Counted from the first letter of the stretch, positions 1 through 9,294 are shown. The stretch: DNA of 64,000 bases from Pseudomonas chlororaphis (GCF_003731765.1 NZ_MOAL01000006.1:626563-690562), one strand, 5' to 3'. Notes: generated from the sequence alone by a model not told the origin. A program made the numbers and translations.

Positions 1-1795
1 AGGTGCTCAGGCGGCCTTCCAGGTCACACACGTAGAGCGGCGTTGGCAGGCCATTGAGCAGGGAAAACTGGAACGCCAGTTTGTCCTGCAAGCGGGTCTG
101 GGCACTGTTGGTTTCCTTGATCTGGCGCTTCAGCCGCCAGTTCCAGATCAGCGACAGCACGAAAATCAGCAACGCCACCAGCAGCACGTGCCAGGCTTGC
201 TCGGCGATCCATTCCCAGAGCGCAGCGTCGGGGCGTTGTTCGGCAATCAGTTGAATGTCGCTTTGCGGCGTCTTGGCCAGGGCGTCCAGCAGCTTGTCGA
301 GGATGCTCAGCAGCTCCCGTGATCCGGGCGCCACGGCGAACTGATGAGGCGTGGGCGTGGCTTCGAAACTCAGGCCGAATTGCAGGCCCTGGCCGGGCAG
401 GGCTTCGGTGCCCACCGGGGTGTTGAGGGTGGCGTCTACCTGGTATTGCAGCACTCGGTCCAGGGCCTCGCGGTAGTGCTCGGTGAGCAGCAGTTGGATG
501 CCTGGGTAGCGTTGTCGCAGGTAGCCCAGCAAGGGGTGATTGCGCGGCAGCGCCAGCTTGCGCCCCTGCATGGCTTCCAGGGAACTGGGGGAGCTGTCGC
601 CGGCACGGATGATAAAGGCCCAGTTGCGGGTGCCGTAGGCCTGGCTGAAACCTACCCCCCGGGCGCCATCGGAAACCGCCAGGCTGCGGGTGGTGAGGTC
701 GGCGTTGCCGGCCAGCAACTGCGCCAGGTCGCCGGCCTTGGATTGGCTGGGCTGGATCTCCAGTTGCAGGCGCAAGGTACTGGCCAGGGTCTGCAGCAGG
801 TTGATGCTCAGGCCGGCCCACTGGCCGTCGGCGCGACGATAGAGGTAGGGCGGTGCTTCCTCGGCCAGCAGCCTGATCCGTCGATGGGCGCCGAGCCAGG
901 CCAGTTCCGTGGGGCTCAGGCTGAAGGATTCGGTGGGGGCGAAGGGAAAGGGCTGCTGGCTGGAACTGTGCTGGATCTTCTGCTTGTGGGCCTCGGGAAT
1001 ATTGCCCAGCACGTAGTCGATCAAGGTGCGCAGGGCGCGGTCGTCGCGGCGCATGGCGAAGGCGAAACCGGTGTTGGGCAAGTAGGCGGCAAACTTGTTG
1101 TGCAGGCCCAGGTCGGGCCGCGCCTGCATGTACAGGTTGGCGCGGAATTTATCGCTGATAAAGGCATCGGCCTGCTCGCTGGCCAATTGTTCGAAGGCCT
1201 GGGCAGTGGTGCGCACCAGGGTCACCTCGGCCTGCGGGTAGGCTTGCCTGACCATGGCCGGGCGCAGGTAGTTCTCCAGCACCAGCACGCGTTTGCCCGA
1301 CAGGTCCGGGGGCAGGCTCTGGTCGTTGTTGCGACCGACGATGATCGGCTGGTTGTCCAGGTAGGGCTGGCTCAGGATCAGGCCGGGTTCATGGGCCTCG
1401 AACTCGCTGGCCCGGGGCAGCAGGTCGATGCGACGGTCGAGCAAGGCCTGGATGGCGGCCTGGGGCGAGGGCAGTTCCACCCGCTCGAAGGTCAGGCCGA
1501 GCTGGTCGCCGATCAAGTCCAGGTACTGATTGGAGAGGGCCTTGAGCACCTGATTGCCGGCGCTTTCCAGGGGCCGCTCCGGCGGCGCGATGGTGGCCAC
1601 ACGCAAGGTCTTGCTGGGCAGGGCGTTGCGCATTTCCAGCAGCCGGGTCAGGGGCAGGGTGCCGCCCTCGGTGTTCGGCGGCTCGGCGCCATGGGCTGTG
1701 CAGTGGGTCAACACGCCGAGCAGGCCCAGCAGGGGGAACAGCAGCCGGCAACGGGACCGCCGCGTGGCAGGCGCAGAAAACGCTAAGGGGGGCAT
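1..1795 (-). CDS. BvgS/EvgS-type sensor histidine kinase, N-terminal part (runs off window)
   Basis: The gene starts at ATG 1795 and reads leftward without a stop to base 1, so only about 598 residues are visible. After an N-terminal signal/anchor segment there are two tandem periplasmic SBP_bac_3-like domains (about residues 40-265 and 285-500). One transmembrane helix follows near residues 530-552, and then the beginning of a PAS-like domain. This is the architecture of BvgS/EvgS unorthodox kinases, whose kinase, receiver and Hpt domains would lie outside the window. It lies 35 nt downstream of a LuxR-type response regulator on the same strand, so the two probably form an operon and a two-component pair. 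The ligand cannot be read from the sequence. Confidence 0.85.
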   Translation of the reverse strand, partial: MPPLAFSAPATRRSRCRLLFPLLGLLGVLTHCTAHGAEPPNTEGGTLPLTRLLEMRNALPSKTLRVATIAPPERPLESAGNQVLKALSNQYLDLIGDQLGLTFERVELPSPQAAIQALLDRRIDLLPRASEFEAHEPGLILSQPYLDNQPIIVGRNNDQSLPPDLSGKRVLVLENYLRPAMVRQAYPQAEVTLVRTTAQAFEQLASEQADAFISDKFRANLYMQARPDLGLHNKFAAYLPNTGFAFAMRRDDRALRTLIDYVLGNIPEAHKQKIQHSSSQQPFPFAPTESFSLSPTELAWLGAHRRIRLLAEEAPPYLYRRADGQWAGLSINLLQTLASTLRLQLEIQPSQSKAGDLAQLLAGNADLTTRSLAVSDGARGVGFSQAYGTRNWAFIIRAGDSSPSSLEAMQGRKLALPRNHPLLGYLRQRYPGIQLLLTEHYREALDRVLQYQVDATLNTPVGTEALPGQGLQFGLSFEATPTPHQFAVAPGSRELLSILDKLLDALAKTPQSDIQLIAEQRPDAALWEWIAEQAWHVLLVALLIFVLSLIWNWRLKRQIKETNSAQTRLQDKLAFQFSLLNGLPTPLYVCDLEGRLST

Positions 1796-1830
1796 GGGCA
1801 AACGCTCCAAGGGGCGACGCGGACGAGGGC

Positions 1831-2472
1831 TCAGGACAGGCCGTGTTCCTGGATGTACAAAAACAGGCTGGCGTCGGTGTCCAGTCCGAGCTTGCGCATG
1901 GCGCTGCTTTTTTGCGTGCTGATGGTTTGCTTGCTGCGGCACAGGTGCAGGGCGATGGCCCCCACGCTCATGCCCGAGCCGTACAGGCGCAGCACTTCGA
2001 TCTCCCGCGCGGACAGTTGCTCGAGTTGCAGCAGGGGCTTGCCGTGGTCCGCCGTGCGCGTGTCCAGCAGGCGTTGCATCGACGGCGAGACAAAGGGCGC
2101 CCTAGGGCTGGCGTTGATGGCCTTGGGCAAGTCGTTGAGCAGGCCGCGCTTGCTCACCAGCCCCTGGACCCCGAGCTTGAGCACGCTGCTGATCAGCGCC
2201 GGGTTGTCGAGCATGGTGATCACCACAATCGCCAATTGTGGATAGCGAGTGCGCAGGCGGTGGATCAGGCGGATGCCGTCCACCTGTTCCCCGCCCGGCA
2301 TCATCAGGTCCGTGAGCAGCAGTTCGCAGGGGTGGTCCTGCAGGTTCTGCAACAGGCTTTCCACGCTGTGGGCCTGGGCCACCACCTTCAGGTTGCTGCG
2401 CCGTTCCAGCAGGGTCTGAATCCCAATAAGGGTCAGCGGGTGGTCATCGGCTATCTGGACGTGGATCGACAT
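1831..2472 (-). CDS. NarL/FixJ (LuxR)-family response regulator, EvgA/BvgA-like
   Basis: 213-residue DNA-binding response regulator. The receiver domain has the acidic pair D9-D10, a predicted phospho-acceptor D55 in a TDLMMPGG context, and a conserved lysine in VSKRG. A LuxR-type helix-turn-helix occupies about residues 148-205 (LSAREIEVLRLYGSGMSVGA). It is transcribed just ahead of the tandem-VFT sensor kinase, which is its probable phosphate donor. The length and layout match EvgA/BvgA. Its target genes are unknown. Confidence 0.88.
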   Translation of the reverse strand: MSIHVQIADDHPLTLIGIQTLLERRSNLKVVAQAHSVESLLQNLQDHPCELLLTDLMMPGGEQVDGIRLIHRLRTRYPQLAIVVITMLDNPALISSVLKLGVQGLVSKRGLLNDLPKAINASPRAPFVSPSMQRLLDTRTADHGKPLLQLEQLSAREIEVLRLYGSGMSVGAIALHLCRSKQTISTQKSSAMRKLGLDTDASLFLYIQEHGLS

Positions 2473-2775
2473 CGTTCACAAGTACTCGGCTTTTCGACAG
2501 GCATGGGGGCGCAGCAAGGCCGTGCTCCTGGTGCAGGAGGCAGGCCTTTTGCCTGGGGGGTGGTCAGAGGTTTCGCAGGGTATCACCGAAATTGGCGGCC
2601 AAAAGACGTCGGCCTGCACTTTAAGAATCGTCTGATACGAACTGGGAAAGCTCTGGGTTTGAGGCGGGTAATGGCGGTAAAAGACGTAAGAAACGCCTCT
2701 AAACCGGGGCAGTCGAGCACTTTCAAGCGCTGGATCAGCCAGTTCGGCGCCCCCGTGCGAGGCGCCGCCCGGGGC
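2473..2775. other. 303-bp intergenic gap between the response regulator and the lrp-like gene
   Basis: No credible gene seen. The gap should carry the leftward promoter of the response-regulator/sensor operon and the 3' end of the Lrp-family gene. A perfect 7-bp hairpin (CGGCGCC / GGCGCCG, 2745-2751 with 2761-2767) lies just past the Lrp stop. It has no T-run, so it is only a weak terminator candidate. Confidence 0.4.
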
Positions 2776-3213
2776 TCAGGTCATGGGGGGCAGACGCCGC
2801 TTGAGCGGGGACTTCTTGATGATCGCGGTGTTGGTTTCGGCGAAGTGGTTGAGCCCGTCAAGCAGGCTGTCCAGTTGCTCCATGTCGCGCACTTGCAGGC
2901 GCGCGATAAAGCAGTCATCGCCAGTGACCTTGTCGCAATCGGTGAACTCGGCGATCGCCAGGATCTGCCGCTCGACCTCCTGCAATTTGCCCGGCAAGGG
3001 CCGGATACGGACGATGGCCTGGAGTTGGTAACCCAGGAACTTGGGGTCGATTTCCAGGGTATAGGCCTTGATCACGCCGCGTTCTTCCAAGCGTCGCAGG
3101 CGCTCGGCGACACTCGGTGCCGACAGCCCGCTGATCTGCGCCAGGGCCTTGAGGGAGCGGCGCGAGTCGTCCATCAGGGCATTGATCAGGCATTGGTCGA
3201 TTCCATCCAGCAT
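2776..3213 (-). CDS. Lrp/AsnC-family transcriptional regulator
   Basis: 145 residues. The N-terminal AsnC-type winged HTH (about residues 4-55, with LSAPSVAERLRRLEERGVI as recognition region) is followed by the alpha/beta RAM effector-binding domain, which includes the conserved TGDDCFIARLQV strand. The length is normal for the family. The gene is divergent from an EamA-family transporter across a 132-bp gap. That arrangement suggests an amino-acid-responsive regulator controlling an exporter, but this is inferred from context only. Confidence 0.88.
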   Translation of the reverse strand: MLDGIDQCLINALMDDSRRSLKALAQISGLSAPSVAERLRRLEERGVIKAYTLEIDPKFLGYQLQAIVRIRPLPGKLQEVERQILAIAEFTDCDKVTGDDCFIARLQVRDMEQLDSLLDGLNHFAETNTAIIKKSPLKRRLPPMT

Positions 3214-3345
3214 GGCAGCCTCGTTAGGTGAATGGTCGTTTTTGACTTGATAAAAAAGGCGTTGAAGGCTTGTAGCCTTGCATTGTCCATGGAGCGGCGC
3301 AAGGCCTCACCGCATACTTTTGGCTCTTGTCGAGGAGCCTGAAAA

Positions 3346-4239
3346 ATGGACAAAACATTGAGTCGTGGATCCCTGGAAATGACCACCGCCATGCTGATTT
3401 CCGGCACCATTGGCTGGTTTGTGCTGGTCTCCGGGCAGCCGGTGCTGGACGTGGTGTTTTGGCGGTGTGTGTTCGGTGCCGGTGCCTTGCTGCTGATTTG
3501 CGGCGCTTTCGGCTTTTTGCGTAAGGATATTCTGACGAGCCGCCGTTTTCTGCTGGCGGTGCTCAGCGGGGTGGCGATTGTCGGCAACTGGGTGCTGCTG
3601 TTCGCTTCCTACTCCCGGGCCTCGATCGCCATTGGCACCGCGGTGTACAACGTCCAGCCGTTTATCCTGGTGGGCCTGGCGGCGTTGTTTCTCGGTGAAA
3701 AAATCACCGCGCAAAAGCTCTCCTGGCTGGCGCTGGCCTTTGCCGGCATGTTGGCCATCGTCAGTGCCCATGGCGAGCAGGGGGCGGTGGGCAGCGACTA
3801 CCTGTTGGGCATTGTCCTGGCCCTGGGTGCGGCGCTGCTGTACGCCTTCGCCGCGTTGCTGATCAAGCACCTGAGCGGCACGCCGCCCCATCTGATCGCG
3901 CTGATCCAGGTGTGCACCGGGGTCCTGCTGCTGGCGCCCTGGGCCCACTTTGACGCCTTGCCGCAACAGCCAAGCGCCTGGGCCAGCCTGGTGACCCTGG
4001 GCGTGCTCCACACCGGAGTGATGTACGTGCTGTTGTACGGGGCCATTCAGAAACTGCCCACGGCCCTGACCGGCGCCTTGTCTTTCATCTACCCGATTGC
4101 GGCGATTGCCGTCGACTGGCTGGCGTTCGGGCATCGCCTGCAAGCGCTGCAATGGCTGGGTGTAGCGGCGATTCTGCTGGCGGCGGCCGGCATGCAGCAG
4201 GGCTGGAGCCTGGGCCGCCGCCGGCTGCTGAGTTCTTGA
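3346..4239 (+). CDS. EamA/DMT-superfamily transporter
   Basis: 297-residue inner-membrane protein with about ten hydrophobic helices arranged as two EamA repeats. The second repeat includes GALSFIYPIAAIAVDWLAFG, a typical signature near the end of the domain. The start ATG at 3346 has a GAGGAG Shine-Dalgarno at 3332-3337. It is likely an exporter of small metabolites such as amino acids. The divergent Lrp-family gene is the obvious candidate regulator. It ends 6 nt from the convergent FUSC gene. Substrate unknown. Confidence 0.85.
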   Translation: MDKTLSRGSLEMTTAMLISGTIGWFVLVSGQPVLDVVFWRCVFGAGALLLICGAFGFLRKDILTSRRFLLAVLSGVAIVGNWVLLFASYSRASIAIGTAVYNVQPFILVGLAALFLGEKITAQKLSWLALAFAGMLAIVSAHGEQGAVGSDYLLGIVLALGAALLYAFAALLIKHLSGTPPHLIALIQVCTGVLLLAPWAHFDALPQQPSAWASLVTLGVLHTGVMYVLLYGAIQKLPTALTGALSFIYPIAAIAVDWLAFGHRLQALQWLGVAAILLAAAGMQQGWSLGRRRLLSS

Positions 4240-4245
4240 GACGGT

Positions 4246-5313
4246 TCAGATTTTCCAGTGGGGCGCACTGTGGCCCAGGCGCTGGCGCATTTCCCCCAGG
4301 TTGCTCAGCAGTTGCCGGGTCAGCAGCCGGTAACCGTCCAGCTCGCTGTACAGCGGCGGGGCCACGACCGGTGCGGTAGGACTGGGCCAAGGCTGTTGCA
4401 GGCGACGGATAGCGCCGGATTGCAGGGCCCGGGCCATGCCGACCAGCAGTACGCGAATCTGCCGGTGCTCATCCTTGAGCAGGCTTTGCATCTGCGCCAT
4501 GGCCTGGGCATCGCTGGCATCGGGGCGGGTGTTGCCGAGGATTTCCAGGGTGCTGAAGCACATGCGCAAGTGACGCTGCAGGGCGTCCAGTTCGGTCATG
4601 GAAATCCGTACTTCCTTGGACACCGACGGCATCAGCGAGCGCAGTTGCAGCAGGGTGCTGTTGAGGCGCCCGAGGATTTTCAGGTGCTCGTCGTCGGTCA
4701 CCGACTGGCCGCCGACAATGCGCCCGTACAGGGTCGCGCAATCGCGCAGGGCACTGGCCAGGTTGTAGCGCCAGGAATACACGGCGTACAGCGGAATGGC
4801 GAAGGAAAACGCCAGGGCCAGGGCGATGCCGATCAGGATGTCCACGGCGCGCCAGAGGCCGTCGCTGACCTGATTGTCGCCATGACCGGCGACGATAAAC
4901 ACGGTGATCGCCGCCAGCAGCGCGGTGTAACCGCCCTTGCCGATGGCGTGGTAGGAGAAGTACCCGCAGACCGTGGCCATGCCCAGGTAGGTGACCCAGG
5001 GCAGGCCCAGGTAGGCCTGCTGGATAATCAGCAGCAGCCCGACCCCGGCGCCGACCAGGGTGCCGATGGCCCGCTCGGCGGCCTTCTTGCCGATGTTGCC
5101 GTGGTGTTGCAGGCCGCCGATCACCACCAGCATGGTCACCGAGGCCCACTCGCCGTGGGGCAGGTTGAGCCCGGTGGTCAGCACGATGGTGGCGATCAGG
5201 CCGAGGGCCACGCGCACGGCGTGGATCAGTTTGGCGTGGCGGTAGCGCCGGTACGGGTCCAGCAATGGCAGCAGTACACGGCGCAACAGCGGTGGCAGGG
5301 TGAATGCGCGCAA
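4246..5313 (-). CDS. FUSC-family inner-membrane protein (aromatic-acid exporter type)
   Basis: About 355 residues. The N-terminal half has a cluster of hydrophobic helices (HAVRVALGLIATIVL; LLLIIQQAYLG; ITVFIVAG) followed by a helical cytoplasmic region with leucine-rich segments, as in the FUSC/YccS/AaeB superfamily. It lies 39 nt downstream of an aldehyde dehydrogenase gene and is probably cotranscribed with it. The start is uncertain. The first codon of this frame is TTG at 5313. The frame extends upstream to a CTG at about 5328 that is better spaced from a strong AGGAGG near 5340, so a few more N-terminal residues are possible. Family membership is fairly secure; substrate unknown. Confidence 0.75.
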   Translation of the reverse strand: MRAFTLPPLLRRVLLPLLDPYRRYRHAKLIHAVRVALGLIATIVLTTGLNLPHGEWASVTMLVVIGGLQHHGNIGKKAAERAIGTLVGAGVGLLLIIQQAYLGLPWVTYLGMATVCGYFSYHAIGKGGYTALLAAITVFIVAGHGDNQVSDGLWRAVDILIGIALALAFSFAIPLYAVYSWRYNLASALRDCATLYGRIVGGQSVTDDEHLKILGRLNSTLLQLRSLMPSVSKEVRISMTELDALQRHLRMCFSTLEILGNTRPDASDAQAMAQMQSLLKDEHRQIRVLLVGMARALQSGAIRRLQQPWPSPTAPVVAPPLYSELDGYRLLTRQLLSNLGEMRQRLGHSAPHWKI

Positions 5314-5352
5314 GCGCTTTAACGGGCCCAGATCAGGTCCTCCTGTGGGACG

Positions 5353-6978
5353 TCAGAAAATGTAATCGGTGGTCAGGAAGCTCGACTCGCGCTGACGGAT
5401 GATGTCGCTGATCAGCGTTTTGTTGCTCTCCAGGAATTTGGTCGCCACCAGGGTACGGATCGAGAAGGTGCGCAACGCATCATGTACCGACAGCGTGCCC
5501 TCGGCGGAGTTCTTGCGGCCGTTGAACGGGAAGGTGTCGGGGCCGCGCTGGCACTGGGCGTTGATGTTGATCCGCCCCACCTGGTTGGCGAAGGTGTCCA
5601 CCAGGCGTCCGACTTCGGCGGGGTCGGTGCCGAAGATACTCAACTGCTGGCCGAAGTCGGATTCCAGGACGTAGTCGATCACCGTGTCCAGGTCGCGGTA
5701 GGGCACGATGGGCACCACCGGGCCGAACTGTTCTTCCTGGTAGACGCGCATTTGCGGGTTCACCGGGTACAGCACCGCCGGATAGAAGAACGAGGCCCGG
5801 GCTTGGCCGCCCTCGGGGTTGATGACCTGGGCACCGTGCTGGACGGCATCGGCCACCAGGGCGTGCAGGTAGTCGACCTTGCTGTTCTCCGGCAGTGGCG
5901 TCAGGGCCACGCCCGGCTCCCAGGGCATGCCCGGTTTCAGGGTCTGCAGCTTGGCGTTGAATTTCTCGATAAAGGCCTGCACCACGTCTTCGTGGACGAA
6001 GAGAATCTTCAGCGCGGTGCAGCGCTGGCCATTGAACGACAGGGCGCCGGTCAGCGCTTCGTTGACCGCGTTGTCGAGGTCGACCTCGGGCAGCACGATC
6101 CCCGGGTTCTTCGCATCCAGGCCCAGGGCCGCGCGCAAACGGTGGGGCTTGGGGTGGAGTTTCTTCAGGTCGCTGGCGGCCTTGTTGGTGCCGATAAAGG
6201 CAAAGATGTCGATCTTGCCGCTGGCCATCAGGGCGCTGACGGTCTCGCGTCCGCTGCCGTAGATGACGTTGATCACCCCGGCCGGGAAGCTGTCGCGGAA
6301 GGCTTCGAGCAACGGCCGGATCAGCAGCACGCCGAGCTTGGCCGGCTTGAACACCACGGTGTTGCCCATGATCAGCGCCGGGATCAGGGTGGTGAAGGTT
6401 TCATTCAGCGGGTAGTTGTAGGGGCCCATGCACAGCGCCACGCCCAGGGGCACGCGACGGATCTGGCCGAGGGTGTCCTGCTCCAGCTCGAAGCGGCTGG
6501 AGCGGCGGTCCAGTTCCTTGAGCGCATCGATGGTGTCGACGATGTAGTCGCAGGTGCGGTCGAACTCTTTTTCCGAATCCTTGAGGTTCTTGCCGATCTC
6601 CCACATCAGCAGCTTGACCACCGCGCTGCGCTGCTGGCGCATGCGCCCGAGGAAGGCTTCCACGTGCTGGATGCGTTCGGCCACGCGCATTGTCGGCCAG
6701 GCGCCCTGGCCCCGGTCGTAGGCGCGTACGGCGGCGTCCAGGGCGGTGAGGGCGGTGTCGGCATCCAGCAGCGGGGTGCTGCCGAGAATCACTTGTTGGT
6801 CACCGTCGGCGGTGGCCAGGTACACCGGGCTGCGGACCACGGCCAGGGGGCCGTCCCAGGTCTGCAACTGGCCATCCACCAAGTAGTCACGCTGTTCGAT
6901 CGGGCCTTCCAGGCGGTAAGGCTCGGGGATGTCGGCGGCGCCGGGAAACAGGTTGTTCAGGCGATTGGCTGTGGTCAT
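5353..6978 (-). CDS. Aldehyde dehydrogenase, GapN-like (NADP-dependent glyceraldehyde-3-phosphate dehydrogenase type)
   Basis: 541-residue ALDH-superfamily enzyme. Visible features are the YNYPLNE/LIPALIMGNTVVFKPAK cofactor-binding stretch, the FIGTNKA turn and the catalytic cysteine C320 in SFNGQRCTALKI. Such proteins in pseudomonads are commonly called NADP-dependent glyceraldehyde-3-phosphate dehydrogenases; substrate and cofactor are inferred from that similarity. One oddity is clear. Exactly 34 residues before the cysteine, where classical ALDHs carry the general-base glutamate in ELGGK, this protein has G286 in a LGLDAKNP context. The enzyme may use another base or have altered chemistry. 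It is followed by the FUSC gene on the same strand. Confidence 0.75.
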   Translation of the reverse strand: MTTANRLNNLFPGAADIPEPYRLEGPIEQRDYLVDGQLQTWDGPLAVVRSPVYLATADGDQQVILGSTPLLDADTALTALDAAVRAYDRGQGAWPTMRVAERIQHVEAFLGRMRQQRSAVVKLLMWEIGKNLKDSEKEFDRTCDYIVDTIDALKELDRRSSRFELEQDTLGQIRRVPLGVALCMGPYNYPLNETFTTLIPALIMGNTVVFKPAKLGVLLIRPLLEAFRDSFPAGVINVIYGSGRETVSALMASGKIDIFAFIGTNKAASDLKKLHPKPHRLRAALGLDAKNPGIVLPEVDLDNAVNEALTGALSFNGQRCTALKILFVHEDVVQAFIEKFNAKLQTLKPGMPWEPGVALTPLPENSKVDYLHALVADAVQHGAQVINPEGGQARASFFYPAVLYPVNPQMRVYQEEQFGPVVPIVPYRDLDTVIDYVLESDFGQQLSIFGTDPAEVGRLVDTFANQVGRININAQCQRGPDTFPFNGRKNSAEGTLSVHDALRTFSIRTLVATKFLESNKTLISDIIRQRESSFLTTDYIF

Positions 6979-7164
6979 GACTCTACCCCGTGTTGGAAAT
7001 AATCAGTGCGCAGATGGCCGTGGAAACGTCGCTCCAAGGTTTATACGCCTATCTGGCGCGGTGCTTTAAGGATTTTTCACTGAGCCGGGGCAGGGCGGCG
7101 CGCTCGGCAGCCGAGTGTTTTCAGCGGGCGCACGCTTGTCCTCGCGCGGGTGTTGGCCGGTGCT

Positions 7165-8202
7165 TCAGTCGCTGCCCAGTAACTGGCGGATCAGCTTCGG
7201 GGTGCTGCCAGTCCAGCGCTTGAACGAGCGGCGGAAATTGGCCGCGTCGTTGAAGTTGAGGTACTCGGCCACCTCTTCGTTGCGCCAGCCCTTGATCTGG
7301 TACAGGTACAGGGCGACGTGCTTGCGCACCTGGTCCACCTGTTGCTGGAACCCGCTGTGGTGTTTGTGCAGCTTGCGCTTGAGGGTCGCCGGGCTCATGC
7401 CGAACGCCTGGGCCGCCTGTTCCAGGCTGGGGGCCTGGCGCACATGGGTTTGCAGGTACAGGTAGATGCAGTCCAGAAAGCTGCTGGCAAAGCCCAGCTC
7501 CCGCCCCTGCTCGGCGGCTTCCAGGCGTGCCACCTGGCCAGCGGTGGCCGAGGCGTTGGGCCAGGGCTGGGCCAGGTACTCCCGGGGGATACGCATCATG
7601 TCCAGGGGGCGCTGGAACTGCGTGTGTTCCCCCAGGTGCACCCAGTACTGCTCGACATAACGCGGCTCGGCGTGGCTGAAACTGCATTCCCAGGGCAGGC
7701 GCTGGCCGCTGAGCCACTGACTCATGCCGGCCAGGGAGGTCATGCTCGCTTCCAGCAGAAAGCGCCAGTGCTCGCCGGCGCCACAACTGTCCAGCCAATA
7801 GCAGTAGGCGTAGTGCTCGTCGAACAGCAATCGCGGCGCAGCCAGGGGGCTGAGCAGGGCCTGGTGCTGGACCAGGGTGTCCAGCGCCTGGTGCAGGCTG
7901 TGGGCGTGGCGCAGGGCATGGCTGGCGGCACCGTAATGCCCGGGCAGCAAGCGCTGGCCGAACAGGAAGCTGCTGTCGTCGGCGTCCAGCAGGCGCCGGC
8001 TGTTGCCGATCAGCCCGAGAAACTGCTGCGGGCTGAGCAGGGCCTGGCCGGCGAGGATGTCCTCGTGGAACAGCCCGGTGCCCCGCAGCAGGCGATGGCT
8101 GTCGATGTCCCGGGACAGGGCCAGGTCCACCAGCGCCGCGGGTTGGTAATGCCCGGGAATAAAGCGGCTGTCGTTTTCGTACCAGGTGGTTTTCAGGGTC
8201 AT
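7165..8202 (-). CDS. AraC-family transcriptional regulator with Arabinose_bd-type N-terminal domain
   Basis: 345 residues from ATG 8202. The long open frame continues upstream, but that part has no family similarity and overlaps the neighbouring gene, so I use the internal start MTLKTTWYEND. The N-terminal two thirds resemble the Arabinose_bd domain of OruR/GbdR-like regulators. The C-terminal AraC double HTH (about residues 245-340) includes AFGMSPATLKRKLHKH and EVAEYLNFNDAANFRRSFKRW. The start codon lies 8 nt after the stop of the upstream GGDEF-like gene, implying cotranscription. Target genes unknown. Confidence 0.85.
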   Translation of the reverse strand: MTLKTTWYENDSRFIPGHYQPAALVDLALSRDIDSHRLLRGTGLFHEDILAGQALLSPQQFLGLIGNSRRLLDADDSSFLFGQRLLPGHYGAASHALRHAHSLHQALDTLVQHQALLSPLAAPRLLFDEHYAYCYWLDSCGAGEHWRFLLEASMTSLAGMSQWLSGQRLPWECSFSHAEPRYVEQYWVHLGEHTQFQRPLDMMRIPREYLAQPWPNASATAGQVARLEAAEQGRELGFASSFLDCIYLYLQTHVRQAPSLEQAAQAFGMSPATLKRKLHKHHSGFQQQVDQVRKHVALYLYQIKGWRNEEVAEYLNFNDAANFRRSFKRWTGSTPKLIRQLLGSD

Positions 8203-8210
8203 GGCGCGCC

Positions 8211-9125
8211 TCAGGCCGTCTTGGCCAGGGGCTGCTTGGCACGGGCCAGCGCCAGGTTGAGGCGTTTGAGCAAGCCTTCCGGGGTTTCGTCGAGGGCCAT
8301 CACCACTGCGCAACTGGCTGACAACTGCAGGCGCTCGCCGTGCTGCCGGGTCTTGTGGGCCAGGCTGTGGATCGCCTGTTGCAGCTCCTGGGCCAGAAGC
8401 CGGGCCTGGCGCTCGCCGGTGTTGGGCAGCAGCACCACGAAGCGGTCGCCGGCCAGGCGACACAGCAGGTCCTGGCGACGCAGGTTGAGCAGCAGCAAAT
8501 GGCTCAGGGCCTGGAGCAGCGCATCGCCCTCGGCGTGGCCGTAGTTCTGGTTGATGGCGGCGAAGTTATCCAGGTCCAGGGCCAGCAACGACAGCGGCTG
8601 CTGGTGTTGGCGACTGTGTTCCAGGGTGTCGACCAACTGGCGCTTGAGGTAGTCGGCGCTGCCCAGGGGCGTGAGCTTGTCGAACAGCCGGTGCTCGCGG
8701 AACAGCCGTTCGCGTTTTTCCATTTGCGCGCTGATGGCCAACTGTTCGCGGTGCCAGTGGTAGATGCCGATCGTCAGCAGGACCATGCCCACCGGCATTG
8801 GGCCGGATTCCAGCCAGTGGTCCCAGGTGATGCTGGCGGGCAGGCGGATGAACTCGTCGAGGCTGTCGATCCACCAGGAAAAGAAGATGCAGCTCAGGCC
8901 CAGCGCGAGGTAGTCGGTGACCCGCCCGGCGGGCCGGCTCTTGAGCACCAGCCCCAGCCAGACCAGGGCCAGCAGCGCCGAGCCGCCTTCACCGACGATG
9001 TCGAGCCAGACCCATTCATCGAACCGTTTCAAGTCGCCGCAGGCCAGGTGCAGCAGCAACCCGGCGTTGGCCGCGAGCAACAGCACGGCGAGTTTCCAAC
9101 GATGGGGTTTGAGCACGGAGAACAT
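8211..9125 (-). CDS. Membrane protein with degenerate GGDEF domain
   Basis: 304 residues from ATG 9125. About four N-terminal transmembrane helices (WKLAVLLLAANAGLLLHLA; GGSALLALVWLGLVL; YLALGLSCIFFSWWI; VGMVLLTIGIYHW) precede a GGDEF-fold domain with LLALDLDNFAAINQNYGHAEGD. The signature motif is AGDRF (residues 225-229) instead of GG(D/E)EF, so the catalytic glutamate is an arginine. Diguanylate cyclase activity is therefore unlikely. The domain might bind GTP or c-di-GMP or act as a dimerisation module. It is the first gene of a two-gene unit with the downstream AraC regulator. A longer start at 9200 exists but adds residues before the first helix. Confidence 0.8.
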   Translation of the reverse strand: MFSVLKPHRWKLAVLLLAANAGLLLHLACGDLKRFDEWVWLDIVGEGGSALLALVWLGLVLKSRPAGRVTDYLALGLSCIFFSWWIDSLDEFIRLPASITWDHWLESGPMPVGMVLLTIGIYHWHREQLAISAQMEKRERLFREHRLFDKLTPLGSADYLKRQLVDTLEHSRQHQQPLSLLALDLDNFAAINQNYGHAEGDALLQALSHLLLLNLRRQDLLCRLAGDRFVVLLPNTGERQARLLAQELQQAIHSLAHKTRQHGERLQLSASCAVVMALDETPEGLLKRLNLALARAKQPLAKTA

Positions 9126-9294
9126 GGCCGCGATCCTTTTGCCAGGAATGAATGGGCGCCAGCACAGCAGATGTTTATGACAGCCGGGTGACACCCGCAA
9201 AAAGCGCCCCGAGGTCGAATCAGCTCACACCCATCAGCCGATTTTTTTCGCCCCGATACCGCGCCCTCCCGTCCCTCGCCAAACCCCAACCCTC

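Noticed and set aside
344..1786. 480-codon plus-strand frame over the sensor kinase
   Set aside because: Antisense to the tandem binding domains of the BvgS-type kinase, which read cleanly on the minus strand.
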